Source: Chryseobacterium tructae (lineage in GTDB: Bacteria; Bacteroidota; Bacteroidia; Flavobacteriales; Weeksellaceae). Taken from it: a stretch of 64,000 bases of DNA. The notes below the pieces were generated by a model, which was not told where the DNA came from, searched no databases, and worked only from the letters and a program-made list of their open reading frames with translations. The DNA is taken from NCBI RefSeq assembly GCF_030409875.1, contig NZ_JAUFQR010000001.1, forward strand, positions 1,612,001-1,676,000, in the 5' to 3' direction. A program made the position numbers and the translations under genes. Of the stretch, positions 29,079 to 37,785 are shown in pieces. The stretch's first letter is position 1; every line of letters begins with the position of its first letter.

Positions 29079-29124
29079 ATGAAGTTTAAATGAATAGAAA
29101 ATACATTTTAAAAACAGAAAGCAT

Positions 29125-30147
29125 ATGAAGACAATACCTTGGGATGAAGAAGAGTACATTTATGATATGATAGAGGTGGATGAAATGTTTATTTTACTTG
29201 TAAATTTATACCATCATAAAACTTATAGAATTGTCATTACAGATTTTAAAGGATACAGAAAAAGTATTGAGCTGGACGACAGGGAGAATATTACAACAAT
29301 TAATTCTACCAAATTTTTTCAAAAACTGAAAGATGGCAGAATCTTCATCAATTCATTGAGTACAGACACTATCAATTTTTTGAATGCTGAAAATATTAAA
29401 GCGGTTTTTCCTCCGGATATGTTCCGCCTCTATATAGAGCGCAGGAATGAGGGAAAAAAACTGAAATATGAAGATAATGCTCTGAGACATTATCTGATCG
29501 ACACTCTTTGGGTATATGGTGACAGTCTTCTGTCTTTTCAAAGTAAATGGCAGCGTAAGAAAATAGGCGAAAATACTTTTATAGGAGATAACCACCTGAA
29601 AATAGTTCTTCACTCTCATATAGGTGAAAGCATTAAAGAGATTCCCTTGCAGGATATTTCAGAAAATATTAATATATCCTATTTTCACACCTATATGTCT
29701 TGTGAAAATATATTTGTGGGGAAAATAGAGAACCAGCTTTTTGTCATCGATGCAGACAAAGGAAGTATTACCAAATATCTTTTAAAAAACAACCGATATA
29801 ATATTCAGGACATCAATGCTTTGGGAGAGATTATACTGAGTTCCGGAAAGCACTTAATGATTCTGAAATCTACAGAGAGCGGAATAGATATTCTATTGAA
29901 TACAGAATATAAAGGCTTTATAAAATTTGCACGCTTTAATCACTCAAATGATCTGGTGATCTTTTCATCAAGGAAAATCAGTAGCTTCAAAAGAGGGAAT
30001 CTGCAGCCTCTTAAGGATTTAGATACCCATAAAATTTATATTCATAAAACCCTTTTAATGAATGATGGAAGAATGCTGATGTATTATACAATTTATAATA
30101 AACACCAGAAAAAAAACAATATAAAGATTAAGATCATTGAAATATAA
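29125..30147 (+). CDS. conserved hypothetical protein, beta-rich
   Basis: A 340-residue cytosolic protein without a signal peptide. It is rich in alternating hydrophobic and charged strands (FILLVNLYHHKTYRIVITDF, NIFVGKIENQLFVIDADKGS, SGIDILLNTEYKGFIKFA), suggesting a beta-propeller. No enzyme motif is seen. It starts 46 bases after the methyltransferase stop on the same strand and may share its transcript. Function unknown. Confidence 0.6.
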   Translation: MKTIPWDEEEYIYDMIEVDEMFILLVNLYHHKTYRIVITDFKGYRKSIELDDRENITTINSTKFFQKLKDGRIFINSLSTDTINFLNAENIKAVFPPDMFRLYIERRNEGKKLKYEDNALRHYLIDTLWVYGDSLLSFQSKWQRKKIGENTFIGDNHLKIVLHSHIGESIKEIPLQDISENINISYFHTYMSCENIFVGKIENQLFVIDADKGSITKYLLKNNRYNIQDINALGEIILSSGKHLMILKSTESGIDILLNTEYKGFIKFARFNHSNDLVIFSSRKISSFKRGNLQPLKDLDTHKIYIHKTLLMNDGRMLMYYTIYNKHQKKNNIKIKIIEI

Positions 30148-30155
30148 CTATCCGC

Positions 30156-30539
30156 TTAAATTTCAACAGCTTTTTTCTTTTCCTTAATCAATTCGATGCA
30201 ATCTTCCGAATAGGTTCCCTTCACCTGATATTTCGCTTCCCATTCTTCCAGAAGATATAAAATAGGCAACAGTGCTAATCCTTTTTCCGTTAACGAATAT
30301 TCTACTCTTGGTGGCAGCTCTTTAAACTCTTCGCGGATGACCAAACCATCAGTTTCCATTTCACGAAGCTGATCGGTCAATACCTTTCTGGAGATCACAT
30401 TAATGCGTACAGCAAGTTCTCCAAAACGTAGTCTTCGGTCTTTAATGACCAATACAATAATCGGTTTCCATTTGCTTCCTAAGGCGGCCATTGCTTTGCC
30501 TAAAGGACAGCTGTACTGCATTAATTCATTCTTTTTCAT
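30156..30539 (-). CDS. HxlR-family winged-helix regulator
   Basis: A 127-residue regulator with the HxlR signature YSCPLGKAMAALGSKWKPIIVLVI, then RFGELAVRINVISRKVLTDQLREME and the wing PPRVEYSLTEKG. Cys10 is in the position used as a redox or electrophile sensor by YodB and related regulators. It is transcribed away from an old-yellow-enzyme gene, a common target of such regulators. Control of that gene and of itself through the intervening GTTAC sites is inferred. Confidence 0.9.
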   Translation of the reverse strand: MKKNELMQYSCPLGKAMAALGSKWKPIIVLVIKDRRLRFGELAVRINVISRKVLTDQLREMETDGLVIREEFKELPPRVEYSLTEKGLALLPILYLLEEWEAKYQVKGTYSEDCIELIKEKKKAVEI

Positions 30540-30541
30540 AC

Positions 30542-30638
30542 GTTACTTTAATGTTACTAATGTAAGTTACTGCGAAGTTACCACTATTTTTTTAATAAAA
30601 GATACAAAAACGAACTATTATTAGTTACTTTGTGTAAC
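30542..30638. promoter_or_regulatory. candidate operator: phased GTTAC repeats and a GTTAC/GTAAC palindrome
   Basis: GTTAC occurs at 30542, 30553, 30566 and 30577, spaced 11, 13 and 11 bp, so roughly on one helix face, right in front of the HxlR gene. A fifth copy at 30624-30628 pairs with GTAAC at 30634-30638, in front of the old-yellow-enzyme gene. The arrangement suggests regulator binding in the divergent promoter. Confidence 0.5.
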
Positions 30639-30661
30639 AATTATAAAATGTTATTTTAAAT

Positions 30662-31723
30662 ATGAGCACATCATCATTATTTAAACCGTTTCAATATAAA
30701 AATTTACAGTTAAAAAATAGAATTGTAATGGCACCTATGACCAGAGCACAATCTGACAATGGAGTTCCTACACAAAAAATAGCTGACTATTATGGAAGAA
30801 GAGCTGCTTCAGAAGTAGGGTTGATTCTTTCAGAGGGAACTGTTATCAACAGACCGGGTTCTAAAAATCTTCCTAATATTCCGGATTTTTACGGAACCGA
30901 AGCTTTAAATGGTTGGAAAAACGTTATTGATACCGTACACCAGAATGGAGGTAAAATGGGGCCTCAGATTTGGCATGTTGGAGATACGAGAATGTCTGAG
31001 GAATATCCATTATTGCCTATGGAGAAAGCATCAACGATGACTATTGAAGATATTCAGGATACAATTGCACAGTTTGCAGCTTCTGCAAAGTCAGCGAAAG
31101 ATCTTGGTTTTGATTGTCTTGAAATTCATGGAGCACATGGCTATCTGATTGATCAGTTTTTCTGGGAAGTATCTAATACAAGAACGGATGAATATGGCGG
31201 AAAAACCTTAAAGGAAAGAAGCCGATTTGCTGTTGAGGTTGTAAAGGCAATCAGAGCAGCAGTAGGAGAGGACTTTACGATCATTATTCGTCTTTCTCAG
31301 TGGAAGCAACAGGACTATAAAACTAAATTAGCCTTTACACCAACTGAAATGGAAGACTGGTTGTTGCCATTAAAAGAAGCTGGAGTAGATATTTTCCATT
31401 GCTCACAGCGCCGTTTTTGGGAACCGGAATTTGAAGGTTCGAATTTGAACTTTGCAGGATGGGCTAAGAAAATTACGGGACAGCCAACAATTACTGTAGG
31501 TTCTGTAGGATTGAACGGAGATTTCCTGAATGCATTTGCAGGGCAAGGAACAGAAAAAACAGACCTTACGGAATTGATTAAAAGATTGGATAATGAAGAA
31601 TTCGATCTTGTAGCCGTAGGACGAGCTATTTTACAGGATTACCAATGGGTACAAAAGATTAAAGAAGGCGATACAGCATCTCTTTTGGACTTTTCAGCAG
31701 AAAGTATGAGCGTATTATTTTAA
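30662..31723 (+). CDS. old yellow enzyme family NADH:flavin oxidoreductase
   Basis: A 353-residue FMN-dependent ene-reductase. The TIM barrel shows LKNRIVMAPMTRAQSDNGVPTQ at the start, GPQIWHVGDTR, and the characteristic GFDCLEIHGAHGYLIDQFF followed by SNTRTDEYGG. Reduction of activated C=C bonds in electrophiles or quinones using NAD(P)H is the expected reaction. It is divergent from an HxlR regulator with possible operator sites between them. Confidence 0.9.
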   Translation: MSTSSLFKPFQYKNLQLKNRIVMAPMTRAQSDNGVPTQKIADYYGRRAASEVGLILSEGTVINRPGSKNLPNIPDFYGTEALNGWKNVIDTVHQNGGKMGPQIWHVGDTRMSEEYPLLPMEKASTMTIEDIQDTIAQFAASAKSAKDLGFDCLEIHGAHGYLIDQFFWEVSNTRTDEYGGKTLKERSRFAVEVVKAIRAAVGEDFTIIIRLSQWKQQDYKTKLAFTPTEMEDWLLPLKEAGVDIFHCSQRRFWEPEFEGSNLNFAGWAKKITGQPTITVGSVGLNGDFLNAFAGQGTEKTDLTELIKRLDNEEFDLVAVGRAILQDYQWVQKIKEGDTASLLDFSAESMSVLF

Positions 31724-31869
31724 TATGGGTAGTGAATAGCTAATGAGCTTCGCAGTTAATTTTTTACAGCATAGTTTATTCACTTGCGAAGTAAAATGGG
31801 TAATTCATTATTCATATTAATCATCATAATTCACTTTATTTTATATTTAATTTTCACCTATTTATTAAA

Positions 31870-31906
31870 GAAACCCGCTTTCAGAATTTCTGAAGGCGGG
31901 TTTTTG
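31870..31906. terminator. terminator downstream of the GG-leader peptide cluster
   Basis: Outer arms AAACCCGC and GCGGGTTT enclose an inner TTCAGAATTTCTGAA palindrome. Plus-strand T-runs follow, and T-rich sequence is also present in the minus direction. It lies just beyond the last peptide stop at 31913. Confidence 0.65.
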
Positions 31907-31912
31907 TTTTTA

Positions 31913-32068
31913 TTAGCAGGCGTATTCGTTTGCTACACAATTCCAGTAGGATGGTTGTCCATTTTCTGCTTTATAACGACAAGGTCTTGCTCCGGGTTCG
32001 CAGACAGGAGCATTTCCACCATTGACTTTCTTTAATTCTGGTTTTGATAACTTCTTTAAATTTTTCAT
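31913..32068 (-). CDS. GG-leader four-cysteine peptide precursor 1
   Basis: A 51-residue precursor. The leader MKNLKKLSKPELKKVNGG ends in the double glycine recognised by C39-type peptidase-exporters. The 33-residue core begins NAPVCEPG and holds four cysteines spaced C-x6-C-x13-C-x6-C, ending in the last Cys. It matches the annotation style of Chryseobacterium bacteriocin-like proteins. A TACTTTTG box on the minus strand (32130-32137) may give it its own promoter. No exporter, immunity or modification gene is adjacent. It is one of three paralogues in a row; precursor 2 lies upstream. Confidence 0.82.
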   Translation of the reverse strand: MKNLKKLSKPELKKVNGGNAPVCEPGARPCRYKAENGQPSYWNCVANEYAC

Positions 32069-32194
32069 GTTTTAGTAATGAGTATAGGTTGTAAATATTA
32101 TATTTTTTCAACATCCGGATGCTACTAAACAAAAGTAGGTTGTAGTTTTCTTTATGTTTAAAGTAAGCTGCTTTCCGGAGATTTAAAATTAGTT

Positions 32195-32356
32195 TTAAAA
32201 TCTGCATCCATATCCTACCGGTACACAAACCCAGTAGGCAGGGTAACCATCTTGAGCGGGAATACGACATGCCATCTCTCCGCTTTCACACATAGGAGCA
32301 GCTCCACCAATAATTTTCTTTAGTTCTGATTTTACAATTTTTTTTAAATTTTTCAT
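32195..32356 (-). CDS. GG-leader four-cysteine peptide precursor 2
   Basis: A 53-residue precursor. The leader MKNLKKIVKSELKKIIGG is followed by a 35-residue core beginning AAPMCESG. The core has the same cysteine spacing (C-x6-C-x13-C-x6-C) plus a two-residue Arg-Phe tail. The core sequence differs widely from the other two while leader and cysteines are kept, a pattern typical of secreted peptide families. It lies 44 bases downstream of precursor 3 and is probably on its transcript. Confidence 0.82.
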   Translation of the reverse strand: MKNLKKIVKSELKKIIGGAAPMCESGEMACRIPAQDGYPAYWVCVPVGYGCRF

Positions 32357-32400
32357 AGGTAATAATTTGTAGGTTGATATTAATTTATACTTTCAATAGA

Positions 32401-32556
32401 TTAAGGGCAATCCATAGTTTCAGGAATACATCTCCATCTTTGAGATCCATCCTTACCAGGATAATAGCATGCCTGACTTCCTGTTGGACATTCTGGGGCA
32501 TTTCCACCATTGATTTTCTTTAGATCTGATTTTGCTAATTTTTTTAGGTTTTTCAT
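32401..32556 (-). CDS. GG-leader four-cysteine peptide precursor 3
   Basis: A 51-residue precursor, first in transcription order. The leader MKNLKKLAKSDLKKINGG is followed by a core beginning NAPECPTG with cysteines spaced C-x6-C-x12-C-x6-C. A perfect Bacteroidota promoter (TTG, 19 bases, TACATTTG) lies 24 bases upstream. Two disulfides in an exported peptide are likely but not shown. The activity, whether antibacterial, signalling or otherwise, is unknown. Confidence 0.83.
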   Translation of the reverse strand: MKNLKKLAKSDLKKINGGNAPECPTGSQACYYPGKDGSQRWRCIPETMDCP

Positions 32557-32580
32557 GTTTTGGTGATTTGTTTAGTGTTA

Positions 32581-32610
32581 CAAATGTAATATTTTTTATT
32601 AATCTCGCAA
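32581..32610 (-). promoter_or_regulatory. promoter of the GG-leader peptide cluster
   Basis: On the minus strand TTG (32610-32608) is separated by exactly 19 bases from TACATTTG (32588-32581), an ideal -33/-7 pair. The first peptide start codon is at 32556. Confidence 0.75.
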
Positions 32611-32713
32611 TCTTTTAATGAAAATGATGGGATTAAGTTAAAGTGATGAGTGGGAGGGGTTTTTTCCGTTTCTTTGTGAATCTATAATCTACAAAATAAA
32701 GAATCTAAATAAT

Positions 32714-33178
32714 ATGTCAGGTAAATATCTATTCCTTGTAATATCATTATCCTTTTTCTCCTGTAAAAAAGAAAATAAACAAACAGAATCCCATATTACG
32801 GATAAAAATGTTCCAGAACACCAAAAAGAAAAATTTCCTACTGACACCCCAAAAATAAAGGCAGATACAGTCATTACAACACCAACAATATTACTGTTAA
32901 GCCCTGATGAAAAAGAGATAGAAGAAATTAAAAAGAAGCAAGGGGAAGATAACTTTTATACCATTGCTGATGATGCTAATTATTATTCGGCAGAGATATA
33001 TGAAGCAGCTCCCAAAGTTGTTTATTCTCATCATAAAATCATTCACTTTCCAAAAGAAAATGATGTTTTTGATAAAAATAAATCTGAAAATAAATGGTTG
33101 ATTATTGATTATAAAATAGGAGCTAAACCTAAAATATACACTTTAGTAGATTATTATCTTCACCTGACTCAAAAATAA
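32714..33178 (+). CDS. lipoprotein of unknown function
   Basis: A 154-residue protein with a lipoprotein signal MSGKYLFLVISLSFFSC (Cys17), followed by KKENKQTESH. A low-complexity Lys/Glu/Thr segment of about 50 residues leads to a C-terminal domain (YYSAEIYEAAPKVVYSHHKI, then LIIDYKIGAKPKIYTLVDYYLHL). It is divergent from the peptide cluster. No family recognised. Confidence 0.72.
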   Translation: MSGKYLFLVISLSFFSCKKENKQTESHITDKNVPEHQKEKFPTDTPKIKADTVITTPTILLLSPDEKEIEEIKKKQGEDNFYTIADDANYYSAEIYEAAPKVVYSHHKIIHFPKENDVFDKNKSENKWLIIDYKIGAKPKIYTLVDYYLHLTQK

Positions 33179-33198
33179 TCTTCAGATGCATAAAAATA

Positions 33199-33232
33199 AA
33201 CGCGCTACCATAATACTGGTAGCGCGTTTTTA
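33199..33232. terminator. bidirectional terminator
   Basis: A perfect 12-bp stem (33199-33210 with 33217-33228), 6-nt loop, then TTTTT on the plus strand. It lies between convergent genes. Confidence 0.85.
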
Positions 33233-33282
33233 ACAGATTTAAATATCTAAAACTGTCACATCAAAATGACAGAAGTGATTTC

Positions 33283-34485
33283 TTATAAACCAATATTTTT
33301 AGTTGGTTTCAATTGCTTTAGAATATTCTTTGGAATAGCATTTTTGTGAACCAAAATTGCCGTCGACTTATATTCAACATAAGGTCTTGTTACGTAAAGG
33401 TATCCTGCGAAGTCATTGGTTACTCCCCAAGAGTTTTTCACCATATAATATTCTTTACCGGTCTGATCTTTTGCCAATCCTACGATGTGCATACCATGGT
33501 CATCCGTTGTAGAAAGATTGTTAAGTGCTTTCTGACGCATATCCTCAGTAATTGTTTTATCCTTTTTAGGTTCTGTAAACAAAGTTTGTTTGTTCTCTGC
33601 ATTGATTTGATCTAACTCCATATCAGGAACATAAGCTACCCCGTTTTTATAAGAGAAATAAGGCTCAGAAACGTCAGTTGCCCAACCTACAGAATATCCT
33701 TTTGTTACTGCATTATCAATGATTGCTGTAAGATCTTTCATAGGGACATTCCAATCTGAATCGTGGCTCCAGTTATCAGGAATTGGAACTACAAATTTTT
33801 GGTAGTAAGCGTAATCTTTGTAAGAAGATAATTCTACATAATCCTCAGCATCAATTCCTACTACTTCTTTAGCAAAAGTTTTAGGTGTGTAATTTTTCCC
33901 TTCGTAAGTGAAGTTGGCAGGTACTTTTCCTAGATATTCATCAAGAATAGCATCTACAGAATCCATCCAATTATCTGTAAGCTTCCCTTTAGAAGAAGCT
34001 TGAACAAGACTGTCAAGAACCGGCTTTAATTTCCCTTGCATTTCCTTGAAGTTATTGGTGGTCTGTCCAGCTTTCAATCCTGAATACACATCCTGAGGAA
34101 CTGCACCGTACTTTTTGTACATGTTGATTACATCGTGAAGTTCTCCACCGTCACCCCAGCTGATTGCTCCGTTATTTAAAACATATAACTTCGCTTTATC
34201 ATGATAAGAGTTTCTGGCTGTAAAGATTTCAGCAAGATCTACAGGTTTTTTGCCCATTCTCTGCATTTCAGATTCAAGGAAAGAGTTTCCTGAGTAGCTC
34301 CAGCAAGTTCCTGATGAACCCTGATTCTTTACAGAAGTAGCTCCAACGTCTTTTAACGTTGTGAACTGAAAATTAGCATTTTGTGAGTGGTTGTTTTTTA
34401 ACTTATTGATTAAGTCATCTTGGGCAAACATCATACTTCCTGCAGACAAAACAAAAAGTAATGATGCAATTTTCGCATTTTTCAT
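33283..34485 (-). CDS. secreted C1-family (bleomycin hydrolase/aminopeptidase C type) cysteine peptidase
   Basis: A 400-residue papain-fold peptidase. It has a signal peptide (MKNAKIASLLFVLSAGSMMFA) and the catalytic Cys in KNQGSSGTCWSYSGNSFLESE. The His is in TTDDHGMHIVG and the Asn in YMVKNSWGV. The insertion pattern (DNWSHDSDWNVPMKDL) is that of the C1B/PepC branch. I use ATG 34485, where the signal peptide begins; the open frame runs 54 codons further upstream through AT-rich sequence. It would trim peptides in the periplasm. Confidence 0.9.
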   Translation of the reverse strand: MKNAKIASLLFVLSAGSMMFAQDDLINKLKNNHSQNANFQFTTLKDVGATSVKNQGSSGTCWSYSGNSFLESEMQRMGKKPVDLAEIFTARNSYHDKAKLYVLNNGAISWGDGGELHDVINMYKKYGAVPQDVYSGLKAGQTTNNFKEMQGKLKPVLDSLVQASSKGKLTDNWMDSVDAILDEYLGKVPANFTYEGKNYTPKTFAKEVVGIDAEDYVELSSYKDYAYYQKFVVPIPDNWSHDSDWNVPMKDLTAIIDNAVTKGYSVGWATDVSEPYFSYKNGVAYVPDMELDQINAENKQTLFTEPKKDKTITEDMRQKALNNLSTTDDHGMHIVGLAKDQTGKEYYMVKNSWGVTNDFAGYLYVTRPYVEYKSTAILVHKNAIPKNILKQLKPTKNIGL

Positions 34486-34681
34486 TACTGTAAAAAGATT
34501 ATTTGTATTAATAGTCGTTAATAATAGAGATTTGTTACAAGGGGAAAAGTTAAATTTGAAATTAAAAAAATATGGTAGAGATAAATCGTTGTTTACCAAA
34601 TTCATCTTTACCTCAAAAAAGTTGATCATGTTTCCAACCCCAACCAAAGTTCCTGCATCTATACTAATATAACTCCTGACT

Positions 34682-35200
34682 ATGGAACGAGAATTATTAT
34701 TGGAATGCCAGCGTAGCGACCGTAATGCACAGCGGAAAGTCTACGAGAAAATGGCGGGTAGACTGTACTCAGTCTGCAAGCGCTATTTGAAAAACGATGA
34801 AGATATAGAAGAAGTATTGGCCGATACATTCTATAAAATTTTCACGAAAATTAGCCAACTTCAGAATCCCGAAACTTTTGAAGCCTGGGCGAAAAAAATT
34901 GCAGTGAATGAATGTCTTCAGAAATTAAGAAATGATAAAGCTTTGTTTATTTCTCTGGAAGAAAATAGGGTAGAATACTCCGAAGAATCATCAGAACATA
35001 TTTCTTTTGAAAAAGATATTCTGAGTTTGTTAAACTTTCTTCCTGAAGGCTGCAGAGCTATTTTTAATCTTTTTGCGATTGAAGGATATCCGCATAAGGA
35101 AATAGCTTCTATGCTTTCTATTAGCGAGGGAACCTCGAAATCTCAACTCAATTTTGCACGGAAAAAACTTCAGGAACTTTTGGTGAATCAAAACATTTAA
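34682..35200 (+). CDS. ECF-type RNA polymerase sigma factor
   Basis: A 172-residue sigma-70 family factor with region 2 (YSVCKRYLKNDEDIEEVLADTFYKIF) and region 4 (LPEGCRAIFNLFAIEGYPHKEIASML, then SEGTSKSQLNFARKKLQ). Its stop is 12 bases before the next gene, whose N-terminus has the soluble-stalk-plus-membrane-helix layout of Bacteroidota anti-sigma-like partners. It probably directs expression of the five-gene locus that follows. Confidence 0.9.
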   Translation: MERELLLECQRSDRNAQRKVYEKMAGRLYSVCKRYLKNDEDIEEVLADTFYKIFTKISQLQNPETFEAWAKKIAVNECLQKLRNDKALFISLEENRVEYSEESSEHISFEKDILSLLNFLPEGCRAIFNLFAIEGYPHKEIASMLSISEGTSKSQLNFARKKLQELLVNQNI

Positions 35201-35212
35201 ACTTTTACTACA

Positions 35213-37728
35213 ATGGAAAATAATCATATAGATCAACAATTCAATGAAGCTTCCAAGCTTTCAGAAGAACCAACGGTTTTTCCTGGTTTTGAAAAAGTTT
35301 GGACAAAGGTGGAAGAGAAGCTAGATCAGAAAAAAGAAAAAAAGAGAATCATTCCTGTTTGGTTACCTTATGGTATTGCTGCAAGTCTGGTGATTGGTAT
35401 GGGAGCTTTATATTTCATGGATAAAAAAGGTACATCAGAACCTTTGAAACCTTTAATTACAGAGAATACAACTCTAAGGGTTCCGGTGAACAAAACGGAT
35501 ATTGCGAAAATAGACAGTACGATAAAGAATAATATCAAAAAAGAAAAAAATACTGTTAAACCGATAGAAAAACTGGCAGCCAATGCAACACCTGAACCTG
35601 CCAAGTCTTCTGTGGGACTTTCTACTCCGCCTTCAACTTTACCAGTTCTGGTACCTTCTAATCAGGTGTCTCAAAGAGTAATTGGTGAATATCAATCAGA
35701 GAAAGAGATAAACGACGATATATTTAGTAATAGAAAAGCAGAGTTTAAAACCGATGAATATTTTATTAAAAAGAAAGATCACAGTGAGTCCACTAAGGGA
35801 ATTGATCAAGTTGTTGTTACAGCATTAGGTATTAAAAAAAATCAAAAATCAATATCTGCTTCGAATTCAATTACAAGTACACCTTTGAATAACCTGCCAC
35901 AATCCACTGTTTATTCTTCATTGCAGGGGACTGTTCAAGGGATTCAAATCACGGCTTCCGGAAGTGGATCGGTAAGTAATCAGGGGAATAGTATAATAAA
36001 TGACAATAGTCTGGGATATCTTAATGAGAATAAGATCATGATCAGAGGAGTAGCGTCTGTAAAAGCAGAGAATAAAGCATTATATGTTATTAATGGAGTA
36101 GTGGTAGGAGAGGAAGTATTCAGAAATGTAGATCCGAATAAAATTGAAAGCATAAATGTTTTAAAAGAAAGTTCCGCTACAACAATGTATGGAAGCAGAG
36201 CCGCCAATGGAGTGATTGTGGTGACCACTAAAAACCTTTCAGGAAAGGAAAAAAGAAAATTAAAGAGACTTCAGAAAGAAATCAACAAACAAAAACAGAT
36301 TTCACCGGTTACTCATCCTGATGAAAGCTATGATGCCTTTGTTGAAAATCCTTTTGAGCTGACCCGCAGCCAGCCTTTATCCACCTTTTCCATAGATGTT
36401 GATAATGCCTCTTATTCCAACATAAGAAGGATGATCAATAATGGGCAGACAGTCGATAAAAATGCAGTAAGAATCGAAGAAATGGTTAACTATTTTAAAT
36501 ATGATTATCCCCAGCCTAAAAACGGAGAACCTTTTTCAATAAATACCGAATATAACAACTCTCCATGGAATCCGAAGCACAAATTGCTTAGAATAGGACT
36601 TCAGGGAAAAAATATACCGATGGATAAGTTGCCTGCATCAAACCTCGTTTTTCTTATTGATGTTTCAGGTTCAATGGATGCTGAAAATAAATTGCCATTA
36701 TTGAAATCTTCTTTTAAAGTTCTGCTAAATCAGCTGAGACCTAAAGATAAAGTCGGAATTGTAGTATATGCAGGTAGTGCAGGAATGGTCTTACCTCCTA
36801 CATCGGCAGGAGAAAAAGATAAAATTATTGAGGCGCTGGATCATCTTCAGGCAGGAGGAAGTACAGCAGGAGGGCAAGGAATTGAACTGGCTTATAAACT
36901 GGCACAGGAAAACTTTATGAAAGGCGGCAACAACCGTGTTATTATTGCAACAGACGGGGACTTCAATGTAGGAATATCTTCAACTTCGGATCTTAAAACA
37001 TTGATTGAAGACAAAAGGAAATCCGGAGTTTTCCTGACCTGTTTAGGTTTCGGAATGGGTAATTATAAAGACAATACCCTGGAAACTCTTGCAGATAAAG
37101 GAAATGGAAATTATGCCTATATTGATAATATGCAGGAAGCCAATAAATTTCTAGGGAAAGAATTTGCAGGAAGCATGTATGCCATAGCCAAAGATGTGAA
37201 AATCCAGATTGAATTTAATCCCGAATATGTAAAATCATACCGTCTGATCGGTTATGAGAATAGGAAACTTAAGAATGAGGACTTTGTGAATGATAAAATA
37301 GATGCTGGGAACTGGGAAGCGGGCATACTGTTACAGCTTTATACGAGGTGATTCCTACAGATATAAAATCAGACTTTATTCCCAAAGAAAGCGATTTGAA
37401 ATATACTCAGAATACCTCTTCGAAAGAATTTGGAGATGAACTGGCGACCATCAAATTCAGATATAAAAAGCCTGACGGAGATACCAGCAGTGAAATCAGT
37501 CAGATTGTTAAAAATGCTGACAACAGCATATCTTCTGCCAGTTCGGATTTTAAATTTGCCTCGTCAGTAGCATGGTTTGGTTTAGTAGTAAGAAAGTCCG
37601 CGCTGATTACCCAAAAAGACCTTTCTGATATTGAAAAACTGGCCAAACAGGGTAAAAGTAAAGATGAAGAAGGCTATCGTTCAGAGTTTATAAGATTGAT
37701 AGAAAGTTATAAAACCATTCAAAAATAA
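35213..37728 (+). CDS. anti-sigma-like/SusC-plug/von Willebrand A fusion protein, one frameshift
   Basis: An 838-residue protein when repaired. Residues 1-45 are a charged stalk (FEKVWTKVEEKLDQKKEKKR) as in proteins paired with ECF sigma factors, and 48-69 form one membrane helix. Residues about 196-342 are a SusC-type TonB plug: SSLQGTVQGIQITASGSGS, NKIMIRGVASVKAENKALYV, and the ending VLKESSATTMYGSRAANGVI. A YfbK-like von Willebrand region follows ([20 protein letters not shown]), with a MIDAS-type DVSGSMDAE near residue 480 and a conserved C-terminal domain. A -1 frameshift at about 37308 (GGGG to GGG) is repaired by comparison with the paralogue at 45280. Confidence 0.83.
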
Positions 37729-37785
37729 TTTGTAAAAAGAAATTTCCCCGGAAATTTCTTTTTCTTTATTTTAGTATCTATTACC

